From contig JBALWA010000021.1 of NCBI GenBank assembly GCA_036960305.1, positions 5,905 to 69,904 on the forward strand: DNA of 64,000 bases, read 5' to 3'. Shown here piece by piece: positions 44,436 to 54,001 of the stretch (within the stretch, counting starts at the first letter, position 1; each line of letters opens with the position of its first letter). The position numbers and the translations under genes are program-made. A model generated the notes under the pieces. It saw only the letters and a program-made list of their open reading frames with translations. It had not been told where the DNA came from and ran no database searches. Source of the stretch: JBALVT01 sp036960305 (GTDB lineage: Bacteria > Pseudomonadota > Gammaproteobacteria > Pseudomonadales > Halieaceae).

Positions 44436-45091
44436 TGTCGCCAGGCCGCATTGCCATACTGATATCCGGGCGCGGATCCAACATGCAGGCCTTTATTGAT
44501 GCCTGCGAGAACAAAACCCTGAGCGCCAATATCTGTGTGGTCCTGAGCAACAATCCGGATGCCCCCGGACTGGAAAAAGCCCGGGCAATGGGCATAGACA
44601 CTGCCTGCATTAATCACCGTGATTTTCCCAGCCGCGAGGATTTCGACCAGGCCATGGTTGACTGCCTGACCCAGTATCACGTCGACCTGGTTATTCTCGC
44701 TGGTTTTATGCGCATCCTGACACCGGTATTCATCACGCCTTTTCAGGGACGATTATTGAACATTCACCCGTCTTTGCTGCCTAAGTACCCGGGACTTAAT
44801 ACCCACCAGCGCGCGCTGGATGCCGGCGACCCTGAAGCCGGTGTCACCGTGCACTTTGTGACCCCGGAACTCGACGGCGGCCCCCCCATACTGCAAGCCC
44901 GGGTGGCTGTGCGCCCGGACGATGACGCTGCTACACTGGCGGCAAGAGTCATTTTGCGCGAACATGATATTTATCCTCTCGCCGCAGCATGGTATTTGGA
45001 TAGGCGGCTTAAATTGACAGACCAAGGAGCAACTCTTGATAGCACACTTCTCCCCGCAACTGGAATTCAGCATACCCAGGCCACTGCTTAG
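44435..45091 (+). CDS. purN: Phosphoribosylglycinamide formyltransferase
   Basis: 218 aa. Phosphate loop SGRGSNMQA (11-19); catalytic Asn109, His111 (NIHPSLLPKYPG) and Asp147 (PELDGGP) match PurN. It transfers the formyl group of 10-formyl-THF to GAR, two steps before PurM. Last 56 bp overlap the start of the DUF3108 gene in another frame. Confidence 0.97.
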   Translation: MSPGRIAILISGRGSNMQAFIDACENKTLSANICVVLSNNPDAPGLEKARAMGIDTACINHRDFPSREDFDQAMVDCLTQYHVDLVILAGFMRILTPVFITPFQGRLLNIHPSLLPKYPGLNTHQRALDAGDPEAGVTVHFVTPELDGGPPILQARVAVRPDDDAATLAARVILREHDIYPLAAAWYLDRRLKLTDQGATLDSTLLPATGIQHTQATA

Positions 45092-45809
45092 CTTACTCAC
45101 CGGCGCACTGGCCTGCCTGTTTGCCGCGACAACCGCCTTCGCAGAAGATGCGGGCCAAGGCCTACAGCTAAAGCCCTATTCGGTACAGTACACCACCAAA
45201 ATCAAGGGTATCAGCCTGACGTTGGACCGCAAGCTGGTGCGCAAGGCAAACAATCAATATGAATTAAGCAATGGTGGCAGCAAGTTGGTCGTCAGTTTGA
45301 AGGAGAAAAGCACCTTTGGCGTAGAAAATGGCAGGATCGTCCCCGGTTCTTACGTCTACCAGATCAGCGGCGTGACGAATCGTCGACGCGAAATCCATTT
45401 CACCGCGGGCGCGGACACGGTGCGCAGTTTGTACAAGGAAAACTGGTACGAGTTGCCCTATACCAGTAACACCTTCGACCGTATGAGCCAACAGGAGGAA
45501 GTGCGCCTGCAACTGATGCAGGATGAAACACCCAAGGAAACTGTCATCGTCACCGTCGCCGACGGCAAGCGAGTAAAAGATTATCAACTGGACTTTGTAG
45601 GGGAAGAGACACTCGAAACGCCCATTGGCCCGGTCAAGACCCTGCACTTCGAACGCCAGCACGATGACCCCGAGCGGAAATCAGATACCTGGCTGGCACC
45701 AGCATGGGATTATATGATGGTCAAAACAGTGCATGTTGAAGATGGCAGCCCCACGGAAGTCAATCTGGTGAGCGCCAGCATCGACGGGGTCGCCCTCAAA
45801 GCCAAATAG
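45036..45809 (+). CDS. DUF3108 exported protein
   Basis: 257 aa starting at TTG 45036, with AAGGAG six bases upstream, inside the purN 3' end. Signal peptide about 1-36 (LLTGALACLFAATTAFA). The remainder is a beta-rich domain (LKPYSVQYTTKIKG, PIGPVKTLHFER, DTWLAPAWDYMMVK) typical of DUF3108 periplasmic proteins, function unknown. The signal peptide requires this upstream start because no later in-frame start codon precedes it. The purM-purN-DUF3108 order is conserved in relatives. Confidence 0.87.
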   Translation: MIAHFSPQLEFSIPRPLLSLLTGALACLFAATTAFAEDAGQGLQLKPYSVQYTTKIKGISLTLDRKLVRKANNQYELSNGGSKLVVSLKEKSTFGVENGRIVPGSYVYQISGVTNRRREIHFTAGADTVRSLYKENWYELPYTSNTFDRMSQQEEVRLQLMQDETPKETVIVTVADGKRVKDYQLDFVGEETLETPIGPVKTLHFERQHDDPERKSDTWLAPAWDYMMVKTVHVEDGSPTEVNLVSASIDGVALKAK

Positions 45810-45810
45810 C

Positions 45811-46377
45811 TCAGGCCCTGGGCAGTGTGACGCCTCGCTGCCCCTGGTACTTCCCACCGCGGTCTTTGTAGCTGACTTCACAGGGCTCATCAGATTCGAA
45901 AAACAGCATTTGCGCCACGCCCTCATTAGCATAGATTTTCGCCGGCAGGGTCGTGGTGTTAGAGAACTCCAGGGTGACATGCCCTTCCCACTCGGGCTCC
46001 AGCGGTGTCACATTGACGATAATGCCGCAGCGGGCATAGGTGGACTTGCCCAGGCAAATCGTCAGTACATTCCGCGGAATCCGAAAATACTCCACAGTCG
46101 CTGCCAACGCGAAAGAATTGGGCGGAATCACACAGACATCGCTCTCGACATCAACAAAACTGCCCTCGTCGAAATTTTTCGGGTCTACCGTCGCCGAATT
46201 GATATTGGTGAAGACCTTGAAGTGCTCCGAACACCGCACATCATAGCCATAGCTGGAAGTACCATAGGAAATCAGCCGCTTTTCGCCGGCGTAACGAACC
46301 TGATCAGCTTCAAAAGGCTCTATCATGCCCTTTTCTTGCGCCATACGGCGAATCCACTTGTCTGCCTTGATAGTCAC
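45811..46377 (-). CDS. dcd: dCTP deaminase
   Basis: 188 aa starting at GTG 46377 with AGAGG upstream. The core GKSTYARCGIIVNVTPLEPEWEGHVTLE holds the catalytic Ser, Arg and Glu of the dUTPase-like fold; GTSSYGYDVRCSEHFKV is a second family block. It deaminates dCTP to dUTP for thymidylate synthesis. Convergent with DUF3108 (1 bp gap); upstream by 55 bp is mrp on the same strand. Confidence 0.96.
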   Translation of the reverse strand: MTIKADKWIRRMAQEKGMIEPFEADQVRYAGEKRLISYGTSSYGYDVRCSEHFKVFTNINSATVDPKNFDEGSFVDVESDVCVIPPNSFALAATVEYFRIPRNVLTICLGKSTYARCGIIVNVTPLEPEWEGHVTLEFSNTTTLPAKIYANEGVAQMLFFESDEPCEVSYKDRGGKYQGQRGVTLPRA

Positions 46378-46432
46378 GTCGGGGTATTACCTCTTCTGTG
46401 GGTCTGTGAGTGTGGTGTATCTTCTTTCGAAA

Positions 46433-47251
46433 TCAATCGTCCGAGATGGTGATCTCCGGGAACTGTTGCACAGCCCCCTGCCCGGCTTCTGCCAGTGACG
46501 ACTGCACTGCCATGGCTATGGCCATATAGATAGCTGTCACTGGCGAGTCAGGTTCTACAGCCACCGTCGGGGTACCTGCGTCGGTCTGCTCGCGAATGGA
46601 CAGGGCCAGGGGCAAACTGCCCAGTAGAGGCACACCGTAATCTGCAGCGATACGCTCACCACCGCGAGCCCCAAAAATATGCTCTGAATGACCACATTCG
46701 CTGCAAATATGCACCGCCATATTTTCCACAACACCCAGTATGGGCACATCAACCTTGCGGAACATTTCAATGCCCTTTTGTGCATCCAGCAAAGCGATAT
46801 CCTGGGGCGTTGTAACGATGACAGCACCGGCGACGGTCGCTTTTTGCGACAGGGTCAACTGAATATCCCCGGTACCCGGCGGCATATCGATAATGAGAAA
46901 ATCCAGCTCTCCCCACAGGGTCTGCTCCAGCATTTGCGTGAGCGCCCCGCCCGCCATCGGGCCACGCCACACCATTGGCGTGCGCTCGTCGACCAGATAG
47001 CCCATGGACATGGTTTTCAACCCATACGCCTCCACGGGTAACAGGTAGTGTCCGCTGTCATCCTGACTGGGCTTCACCTCGTCGGCGATTCCCAGCATCA
47101 ACTGTTGGCTGGGACCATAGATATCCGCGTCCAACAGGCCTACCTGGTTTCCCAGGTTCTTAAGGGCGAGCGCCAGGTTGACGGCAGTGGTCGATTTACC
47201 CACGCCGCCCTTGCCTGAAGCAACGGCGATTATGTGCTTGATATCATTCAT
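46433..47251 (-). CDS. mrp: Mrp/ApbC iron-sulfur cluster carrier ATPase
   Basis: 272 aa. Deviant Walker A GKGGVGKST (13-21), Walker B DFLIIDMPPGTGD and the bridging cysteine motif Cys183-x2-Cys186 (HICSECGHS), where a 4Fe-4S cluster sits between two subunits. It lacks the N-terminal MIP18-like extension found in E. coli ApbC (369 aa), so it is the short form. Divergent from metG, a conserved neighbourhood. Confidence 0.93.
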   Translation of the reverse strand: MNDIKHIIAVASGKGGVGKSTTAVNLALALKNLGNQVGLLDADIYGPSQQLMLGIADEVKPSQDDSGHYLLPVEAYGLKTMSMGYLVDERTPMVWRGPMAGGALTQMLEQTLWGELDFLIIDMPPGTGDIQLTLSQKATVAGAVIVTTPQDIALLDAQKGIEMFRKVDVPILGVVENMAVHICSECGHSEHIFGARGGERIAADYGVPLLGSLPLALSIREQTDAGTPTVAVEPDSPVTAIYMAIAMAVQSSLAEAGQGAVQQFPEITISDD

Positions 47252-47373
47252 TAAGTGACTTCTATTGACGGTTGCGTTTATTCAGCGACGCCGCCTCAAG
47301 GCCGGCGTCAGGGCGGCTAGTATAAGCCCACTGGACTGTTTCAACAATGCCGGCAAACCAGGGCGTTTCACGG

Positions 47374-47402
47374 GTGAAAATCCACGCCAAAAACGCTATA
47401 GT
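47374..47402 (+). promoter_or_regulatory. Candidate sigma-70 promoter for metG
   Basis: GTGAAA (47374-47379), 17-bp spacer and TATAGT (47397-47402) in the 187-bp mrp/metG gap. It would give a leader of about 30 nt containing the CAGGAGA ribosome-binding site of metG. Confidence 0.5.
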
Positions 47403-47438
47403 AGCGCCCCTTTTTCAGCTTCAGGAGATTTTCCCGTC

Positions 47439-49478
47439 ATGTCCGACTCTGCACCTCGCAATATACTGGTGACCAGCGCGCTGCCCTATGCCAATGGGTC
47501 TTTGCACCTGGGCCACCTGTTAGAGATGGTGCAGACGGATATCTGGGTGCGCTTTCAGAAGTCGCGCGGCCATAATTGCAGCTACGTCTGTGCCGATGAC
47601 GCCCACGGCACGGCGATCATGCTCACCGCTGAGGCTCTGGGGATTACGCCTGAAGAACAAATTGCCACAATAAAAGCTGAGCACGAACAGGATGCGGCGG
47701 GCTTCTCCATTGGTTTTGACAATTTCTACTCCACGCACTCGCCCGAGAATAAAGCCTGGAGTGAGGAAATCTATCGCCGACTGGAGGCCAATGGCCACAT
47801 CGCCTCCCGCTCCATTACCCAGGCCTTTGATCCCGAGAAGCAACTGTTCCTGGCAGACCGGTTTATCAAGGGCACCTGTCCGCGTTGCAAAACCGCGGAC
47901 CAATACGGCGACAATTGTGAATCCTGTGGCGCCACCTACAGCCCGGCTGAGCTCATCGACCCGATATCCGCCATCTCCGGCGCCACACCCGTGGAGAAAG
48001 ACTCCACACACTATTTTTTCAAACTCCCCGAGTTTGAAGCCATGCTCAAGGACTGGATCGATTCAGGCACTTTGCAGCCACAGATTGCCAACAAATTGCG
48101 CGAGTGGACCGAGGCGGGCCTTCAGGAATGGGATATCAGCCGTGACGCCCCCTACTTTGGCTTTGAGATACCCGGCGCCCCCGGCAAATATTTTTACGTT
48201 TGGCTGGACGCGCCTATCGGCTACCTGGCGAGCTTCGAGAATTATTGCCAGCGAAACGAACTGAATTTCGATGACTACTGGCAGCTGGGTTCCAGCGCTG
48301 AGCTCTACCACTTTATCGGCAAGGACATTATTAATTTCCACGGCCTGTTCTGGCCCGCCATATTGAGCTCAGCCGGCCTGCGCACGCCGACCGCCATCTA
48401 CGCCCACGGTTTTCTCACCGTGAACGGCACCAAGATGTCCAAGAGTCGCGGCACGTTCATCAAGGCCAGCACTTACCTGGAGCATCTGGATGCGGAGTAT
48501 CTGCGCTACTACTTTGCCGCAAAATTGAGTTCTGCGGTTGACGATATTGACCTCAACCTCGAAGATTTCACCCAGCGTGTCAACTCGGATGTAGTGGGAA
48601 AGGTCGTCAACATCGCCAGCCGCTGCGCCGGCTTCCTGCGCAAGGGCTTCGATAGCGAGCTGACGGCCAGCACCGCCGAACCCGAACTGCTGCAGGACTT
48701 CTTCGATGCCGGCAACGGCATTGCCGAGCTCTACGAGCAGCGCGAATTCAACAAGGCAATACGTGAAATTATCGCGCTGGCAGATCGCGCCAATCAGTAT
48801 ATTGACGAGAAAAAGCCCTGGGTACTGGCCAAGGAAGAAGGTGAAGAGTGGCAGGTGCACGCGGTTTGCAGTGTCGGTATCAACCTGTTCCGGGTACTGC
48901 TGACCTACCTCAAGCCCGTGCTGCCGGTGATGGCTGAAAAGGCCGAGGCCTTCTTAAACTGTTCCCTGGACTGGAGTGAATTGCAGGAACCCCTACTGGG
49001 TCACAAAATCAACAAATTCAAGCCCCTGATGACCCGGATTGAGAGTGCCCAAATTGAGGCGATGGTCGAAGCGAGCAAGGAACAGCAGGCAAAGGCCGCC
49101 CCTACGGGTGCAAGCGCCGACATCGTGACAAAAAAAGCCAGTCCAGCCACACCGATGATTGAGTTCGATGATTTTGCCAAGGTCGACCTGAGGGTCGTAG
49201 AAATCGTCGCGGCGGAGCATGTTGAGGGGGCTGACAAACTACTCCGGCTTACCCTGGACCTGGGCGAGTCCCAAAAGCAGGTGTTCGCCGGCATCAAATC
49301 GGCCTATGCCCCGGAAGATCTGGTGGGCAAGCTCACCGTCATGGTCGCCAACCTGGCACCCCGAAAAATGCGTTTCGGAGTATCCGAGGGCATGGTTCTG
49401 GCGGCGGGACCCGGCGGCGAGGATATCTACCTACTGGAACCCCATGCGGGTGCAAAACCCGGTATGCAAGTGAAATAA
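47439..49478 (+). CDS. metG: Methionyl-tRNA synthetase
   Basis: 679 aa from ATG 47439; an open extension to 47265 covers the promoter and is dismissed. Class I signatures: HLGH (23-26), KMSKS (about 332) and a zinc knuckle CPRCKTADQYGDNCESC (about 147-163). After the anticodon domain a C-terminal EMAP/Trbp111-type tRNA-binding domain (DFAKVDLRVVEIVAAEHVEGADKLLRL) gives a dimeric long-form enzyme as in E. coli. Confidence 0.97.
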   Translation: MSDSAPRNILVTSALPYANGSLHLGHLLEMVQTDIWVRFQKSRGHNCSYVCADDAHGTAIMLTAEALGITPEEQIATIKAEHEQDAAGFSIGFDNFYSTHSPENKAWSEEIYRRLEANGHIASRSITQAFDPEKQLFLADRFIKGTCPRCKTADQYGDNCESCGATYSPAELIDPISAISGATPVEKDSTHYFFKLPEFEAMLKDWIDSGTLQPQIANKLREWTEAGLQEWDISRDAPYFGFEIPGAPGKYFYVWLDAPIGYLASFENYCQRNELNFDDYWQLGSSAELYHFIGKDIINFHGLFWPAILSSAGLRTPTAIYAHGFLTVNGTKMSKSRGTFIKASTYLEHLDAEYLRYYFAAKLSSAVDDIDLNLEDFTQRVNSDVVGKVVNIASRCAGFLRKGFDSELTASTAEPELLQDFFDAGNGIAELYEQREFNKAIREIIALADRANQYIDEKKPWVLAKEEGEEWQVHAVCSVGINLFRVLLTYLKPVLPVMAEKAEAFLNCSLDWSELQEPLLGHKINKFKPLMTRIESAQIEAMVEASKEQQAKAAPTGASADIVTKKASPATPMIEFDDFAKVDLRVVEIVAAEHVEGADKLLRLTLDLGESQKQVFAGIKSAYAPEDLVGKLTVMVANLAPRKMRFGVSEGMVLAAGPGGEDIYLLEPHAGAKPGMQVK

Positions 49479-49563
49479 AAATCGGGTATCGAGATCAGTG
49501 GCTGTTGCCAATAGCAAGCGGGTATTTACACGCTTACTCGAATTAACTTACTGTTTTTTAAGG

Positions 49564-49645
49564 GTTAGTTTCATAGTATCATTGCCACAAAAGGTGCCCA
49601 TCAACGGTCAACCTATAGACTAATAGGTGTTAGTTTATATTATCA
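49564..49645. promoter_or_regulatory. Two near-identical 17-18-bp direct repeats upstream of rnfA
   Basis: GTTAGTTTCATAGTATCA (49564-49581) and GTTAGTTTATATTATCA (49629-49645) agree at 16 positions and begin 65 bp apart, roughly six helical turns, in the AT-rich 264-bp leader of the rnf operon. They could be paired operator sites. No known regulator consensus is recognised. Confidence 0.4.
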
Positions 49646-49742
49646 GACTGCGTTTATCCCGGCTTGGCGTTAAAATAGCCGGATATTAGGCACAGTATTT
49701 CATCCGCAGGCGCCCAAACGGGACCGCGGCGAGAGATTCACC

Positions 49743-50321
49743 ATGCTGGCAGATTATTCCATATTGTTGATCGGCGCGATTCTGGTCAACAACTTCGTAC
49801 TGGTACAGTTCCTGGGACTGTGTCCGTTTATGGGTGTCTCCAATAAACTGGAAACGGCCATGGGCATGTCCATGGCCACGACCTTTGTGCTCACCCTGGC
49901 CTCGGCCTGCAGCCACCTGACCTACAATTTCCTGCTGCAACCACTGGGCCTGGGGTACCTCAAAACGATCTCCTTCATTCTGGTCATCGCGGTGGTGGTA
50001 CAGTTCACCGAAATGGTTGTACGCAAGAGTAGCCCGCTGCTCTATCGGGTGCTTGGAGTGTACCTGCCCCTGATTACCACCAATTGCGCGGTCCTGGGTG
50101 TTGCCCTGCTCAACATCAACAAAGATCACAATTTCCTGCAATCCCTGTTCTATGGCTTCGGCGCAGCGGTCGGGTTCTCGCTGGTCCTGGTACTCTTTGC
50201 CGCCATGCGCGAGCGCCTCGCGGTCGCCGACATTCCCGTCCCTTTCAAGGGCGCGGCCATCGGTATGGTCACGGCTGGTCTGATGTCCCTCGCCTTCATG
50301 GGCTTTGCAGGACTGGTATAG
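49743..50321 (+). CDS. rnfA: Ion-translocating oxidoreductase complex subunit RnfA
   Basis: 192 aa, six membrane helices, no soluble domain. LIGAILVNNFVLVQFLGLCPFMGVSNKLETA and ITTNCAVLGVALLN are highly conserved; the paired Cys-containing half-helices of RnfA and RnfE hold a membrane 2Fe-2S cluster. First gene of rnfABCDGE; the complex couples ferredoxin:NAD+ oxidoreduction to Na+ or H+ transport. Confidence 0.96.
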   Translation: MLADYSILLIGAILVNNFVLVQFLGLCPFMGVSNKLETAMGMSMATTFVLTLASACSHLTYNFLLQPLGLGYLKTISFILVIAVVVQFTEMVVRKSSPLLYRVLGVYLPLITTNCAVLGVALLNINKDHNFLQSLFYGFGAAVGFSLVLVLFAAMRERLAVADIPVPFKGAAIGMVTAGLMSLAFMGFAGLV

Positions 50322-50328
50322 AGACACT

Positions 50329-50943
50329 GTGACTGAACTCATCTCACAATTTCCGCTGCTTGCAGCGCTGACGGCCCTGGTGGGACTGGGCGCTGTCTTC
50401 GGTGCCGTACTGGGCTTCGCTGCCGTAAAGTTCAAAACGGAAGGCGATCCTATCGCCGACCAGGTCAACGACCTGTTGCCGCAAACCCAATGCGGGCAAT
50501 GCGGCCACCCCGGTTGCCGCCCTTATGCCGAATCCATCGCGGATGGGGGCCCCATCAACAAGTGCCCGCCGGGTGGAGAGGCGACAATCCAGGCGCTTGC
50601 CGACCTGCTGGATGTCGAAGCGGTTCCCCTGGATGAGGAACACGGCGAAGAGAAAGCCAAAAAATCGGTCGCCTATATCCGCGAGGACGAATGCATTGGC
50701 TGCACCAAGTGCATTCAGGCTTGCCCGGTCGATGCCATTCTTGGTGCGGCCAAGCAAATGCACACGGTCATCATCAGTGAATGTACGGGCTGTGACCTCT
50801 GCGTAGAGCCCTGCCCGGTAGATTGCATTGATATGATTTCTGAAGAAGAAAGCCTGCAGACCTGGCATTGGGCCCTGCCCGACCCCAACGCCCGCACCGT
50901 GGATATCATCGCCACCGATGCGACTCGGGATGAGGCAGCATGA
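50329..50943 (+). CDS. rnfB: Rnf complex subunit RnfB (multi-cluster ferredoxin)
   Basis: 204 aa from GTG 50329, seven bases after the rnfA stop. One N-terminal membrane helix, then an Fe-S domain QTQCGQCGHPGCRPYAE and two ferredoxin-type clusters CIGCTKCIQACP and CTGCDLCVEPCP. It accepts electrons from ferredoxin at the cytoplasmic face. An in-frame TTG at 50305 inside rnfA is less likely. Overlaps rnfC by 4 bp. Confidence 0.95.
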   Translation: MTELISQFPLLAALTALVGLGAVFGAVLGFAAVKFKTEGDPIADQVNDLLPQTQCGQCGHPGCRPYAESIADGGPINKCPPGGEATIQALADLLDVEAVPLDEEHGEEKAKKSVAYIREDECIGCTKCIQACPVDAILGAAKQMHTVIISECTGCDLCVEPCPVDCIDMISEEESLQTWHWALPDPNARTVDIIATDATRDEAA

Positions 50944-52976
50944 GAAAGGTCTATAACTTTCACGGCGGCATCCATCCCCCGGAAAACAAGCTGCAGTCCC
51001 TGGGCAACCCGATCAGTTGCGCCGGCATTCCACCGCAATTAACACTGCCCTTGTCACAGCACATCGGCGCGCCGGCCGTGCCGGTTGTAACCGTCGGAGA
51101 GCACGTTCTAAAGGGCCAACTCATCGCCGAGGCCAAGGGCTTTGTCAGCGTCCCCCTGCATGCACCGACCTCGGGCACCATTGCTGCCATTGAAGAGCGC
51201 CCAATCGCTCACCCCTCAGGACTGCAGGCCAATTGCATTGTGATCAACACTGACGGCGAGGATGAGTGGGCCCCGCATGAAGGCAGGGAAGATTACCAAA
51301 GCCTGGACAAACCCACGATGCTAAACCTGATCCGCAATGCCGGCATCGCGGGCATGGGTGGCGCAGGGTTCCCGGCGGCGGTCAAACTGTCGGTCAAGCC
51401 GGATACCCAAATTGACACCCTCATCATCAACGGTACCGAATGCGAACCCTACATCACAGCCGACGATGTACTCATGCGAGAGCGCGCCGACCAGATCATT
51501 GCCGGCGCGAAAATTTTGACTCACCTCATCGGGCCACAGGAAACCCTGATCGGGGTGGAAGACAACAAACCCGAGGGGCTGGCCTCATTGCGCGCTGCCG
51601 CTGAGGGAAGTGGTATCGAAGTTGTCTCGTTTCCGACCAAATACCCCTCTGGCGGCGAAAAGCAGCTAATAGAGATCCTCACGGGCAAGCAAGTCCCCAG
51701 TGGGGGATTACCCTCCCATGTGGGCGTGGTGTGCCAGAACGTTGGCAGTACCGTGGCCATTTACCAGGCCATCGTCCTGGGCCGCCCTCTGATTTCCCGT
51801 ATTACCACCGTGACCGGAGAGTCCATAGGGCAGCCCCGAAACTACGAGGTACTGCTGGGCACACCGATGGCGTACTTGCTGCAACTGGCCGGGTATCAGT
51901 CCGCTGGGAATAATCGCCTGATCATGGGCGGCCCCATGATGGGCTTCACAGTACCCGATGCCGATGTACCCATCGTCAAAACCACGAACTGCATCCTTGC
52001 CCCTAAAGAAGCTGAATTACCTACACCGCCACCCGCACAGGCCTGTATCCGTTGCGGCATGTGCGCCCAGGCCTGCCCCGCCAGTTTACTACCACAGCAA
52101 ATGTTCTGGTTTGCCCAGGGCAAAGAGCATGAAAAACTGGAACAACACAATCTGTTCGACTGCATAGAGTGCGGTGCATGCTCCTGGGTCTGCCCCAGTG
52201 CGATCCCCCTGGTGCAGTACTACCGTGCTTCCAAGGCCGAAATCCTGCAGGCGCGTCGGGACCACGAAAAATCCGAGCAATCGCGCATACGATTTGAATC
52301 GCGCCAGACCCGCCTGGAACAGGAAGAAATTGACAAAGAGGCCAAACGCGCCGCCCGCAAGCTGGCTGCAGAGAAAAGGGCGCAGCAGGCAGCCTCAGGC
52401 ACAGATGGAGCCGAGGACCCAATCCAGGCGGCCATAGACAGAGCGAAAGCCAAGAAAGCCGCCCAACAGGCGGGTACCGTCGGCAATCAAAATGAAGCAG
52501 AAAAGCTCACCTCTGCAGTCGCCAGCACCCGTAAACGGTTGGATACGGCCAGCAAAAAACTGGCTGAGGCACAAGCCGAGAACAGTGACCTGGTTACCGC
52601 CCTGCAGACGGGCGTAGACAAGACCACTGAAAAATTACACAAGGCCGAGAAAGCGCTGGCAGATTACCAGTCCAAAAGCAGCTCTGACAGTCAGGACGCA
52701 CCGACAGCGGCAGGCGAGGTTGACGCTGCCCAGGCCGCCATTCAAAAAGCCATGGCCGCTCGAGCTGCTGACTCATCACTGAGCCCTGAGCAAAAGGCTA
52801 AAAACAACCTCGATAAACTCGTGCAGCGCCTACAGAAAAGTGAAGCCAAACTGGCGTCATGCCGGGAAAGTGGTGAGGAAGAAAAAATTATCGACGCGAT
52901 GGAATCGACTGTTGAACGCCTCAAAGAAAAGATCGCCACAGCAGAACAGGCTGTGAGCGAAGGAGAGGAATCCTGA
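50940..52976 (+). CDS. rnfC: Rnf complex subunit RnfC (NADH-binding)
   Basis: 678 aa. The N-terminal 440 residues have the NADH/FMN-binding Nqo1-like domain (GIAGMGGAGFPAAVKL, NGTECEPYITADD) and two 4Fe-4S motifs CIRCGMCAQACP and CIECGACSWVCP. After about residue 445 comes a long Ala/Lys/Glu-rich helical tail (AKAKKAAQQAG and repeats), probably coiled coil, as in other gammaproteobacterial RnfC. ATGA overlap with rnfB. Confidence 0.96.
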   Translation: MRKVYNFHGGIHPPENKLQSLGNPISCAGIPPQLTLPLSQHIGAPAVPVVTVGEHVLKGQLIAEAKGFVSVPLHAPTSGTIAAIEERPIAHPSGLQANCIVINTDGEDEWAPHEGREDYQSLDKPTMLNLIRNAGIAGMGGAGFPAAVKLSVKPDTQIDTLIINGTECEPYITADDVLMRERADQIIAGAKILTHLIGPQETLIGVEDNKPEGLASLRAAAEGSGIEVVSFPTKYPSGGEKQLIEILTGKQVPSGGLPSHVGVVCQNVGSTVAIYQAIVLGRPLISRITTVTGESIGQPRNYEVLLGTPMAYLLQLAGYQSAGNNRLIMGGPMMGFTVPDADVPIVKTTNCILAPKEAELPTPPPAQACIRCGMCAQACPASLLPQQMFWFAQGKEHEKLEQHNLFDCIECGACSWVCPSAIPLVQYYRASKAEILQARRDHEKSEQSRIRFESRQTRLEQEEIDKEAKRAARKLAAEKRAQQAASGTDGAEDPIQAAIDRAKAKKAAQQAGTVGNQNEAEKLTSAVASTRKRLDTASKKLAEAQAENSDLVTALQTGVDKTTEKLHKAEKALADYQSKSSSDSQDAPTAAGEVDAAQAAIQKAMAARAADSSLSPEQKAKNNLDKLVQRLQKSEAKLASCRESGEEEKIIDAMESTVERLKEKIATAEQAVSEGEES

Positions 52977-52977
52977 T

Positions 52978-54000
52978 ATGGCACTGATGCGTATCACCTC
53001 GCCACACGCACACGGCCCCATGCAAACTACGGCCGTAATGCAAAACGTGTTGCTGGCAACACTTCCGGGAATCCTGGTTCTTACCCACTTCTTCGGCTTT
53101 GGCACCATCGTCAACATCCTGTGGGGCTGCACCCTCGCCCTGGCATTTGAATCGATAGCGCTGCTGCTCAGGGGGCGACCGGTCGCGTTTTACCTGAAAG
53201 ATTACAGCGCCCTGGTCACCGCCACCCTGCTTTGCATCGCACTGCCGCCCTATGCTCCCTGGTGGCTGATTGCGGTGGGGATGGCCTCCGCTATCCTTCT
53301 TGCCAAGCACCTATACGGTGGCCTGGGCTACAACCCCTTCAACCCGGCGATGGTCGGCTATGTGGTTCTGCTGATTTCCTTTCCCGTGCAAATGACCAGT
53401 TGGGCGGCGCCACGCGGGCTTGGCGAGGTCCCCGGGTTCTTTGAGGCACTGCAAGCCTGCTTCCAACCCGCCAGCTTTGACGGCGTAACAATGGCAACGC
53501 CCCTGGACGTGCTAAAACAGAACAACAGCCTCCTCATGAAGGACCTGTGGCGGGAAAATGCACAGTTTGGTCGCTGGGCCGGTATCGGCTGGGAGTGGGC
53601 GAACCTGGCATTTCTCGCCGGAGGCGCCTGGCTGCTATACCGCAAGATTTTTACCTGGCATGCCCCAGTGGCCATGCTGGTAACGCTCACAGTGATGGCT
53701 GCTATTTTCTATGATGGCGGCAGTTCAGCCAGTGGCGGTTCCCCGGCATTTCATCTGTTGAGCGGCGCGACCATGTTCGGCGCTTTTTTTATCGTGACGG
53801 ACCCTGTTACCTCCGCCGTTTCCGTGCGAGGACGCCTTGTCTATGGCGCCCTTATCGGCGTGTTGATCTACATCATCAGGGCGAGTGGAAACTACCCCGA
53901 TGCGGTCGCATTTGCCGTGTTAATCATGAACTTCGCCGCCCCCTTTATAGATCACTACACCCAACCCCGTACCTACGGACACAACCGGGGAGATCAGTAG
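52978..54000 (+). CDS. rnfD: Rnf complex subunit RnfD
   Basis: 340 aa membrane protein with about ten helices. LLSGATMFGAFFIVTDPVTSA contains the SGAT flavinylation site where FMN is attached by a phosphodiester bond; LYGGLGYNPFNPAMVGYVVLLISFP is the NqrB/RnfD block. It starts 1 bp after rnfC, preceded by AAGGAGAGG. Confidence 0.96.
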   Translation: MALMRITSPHAHGPMQTTAVMQNVLLATLPGILVLTHFFGFGTIVNILWGCTLALAFESIALLLRGRPVAFYLKDYSALVTATLLCIALPPYAPWWLIAVGMASAILLAKHLYGGLGYNPFNPAMVGYVVLLISFPVQMTSWAAPRGLGEVPGFFEALQACFQPASFDGVTMATPLDVLKQNNSLLMKDLWRENAQFGRWAGIGWEWANLAFLAGGAWLLYRKIFTWHAPVAMLVTLTVMAAIFYDGGSSASGGSPAFHLLSGATMFGAFFIVTDPVTSAVSVRGRLVYGALIGVLIYIIRASGNYPDAVAFAVLIMNFAAPFIDHYTQPRTYGHNRGDQ

Positions 54001-54001
54001 C

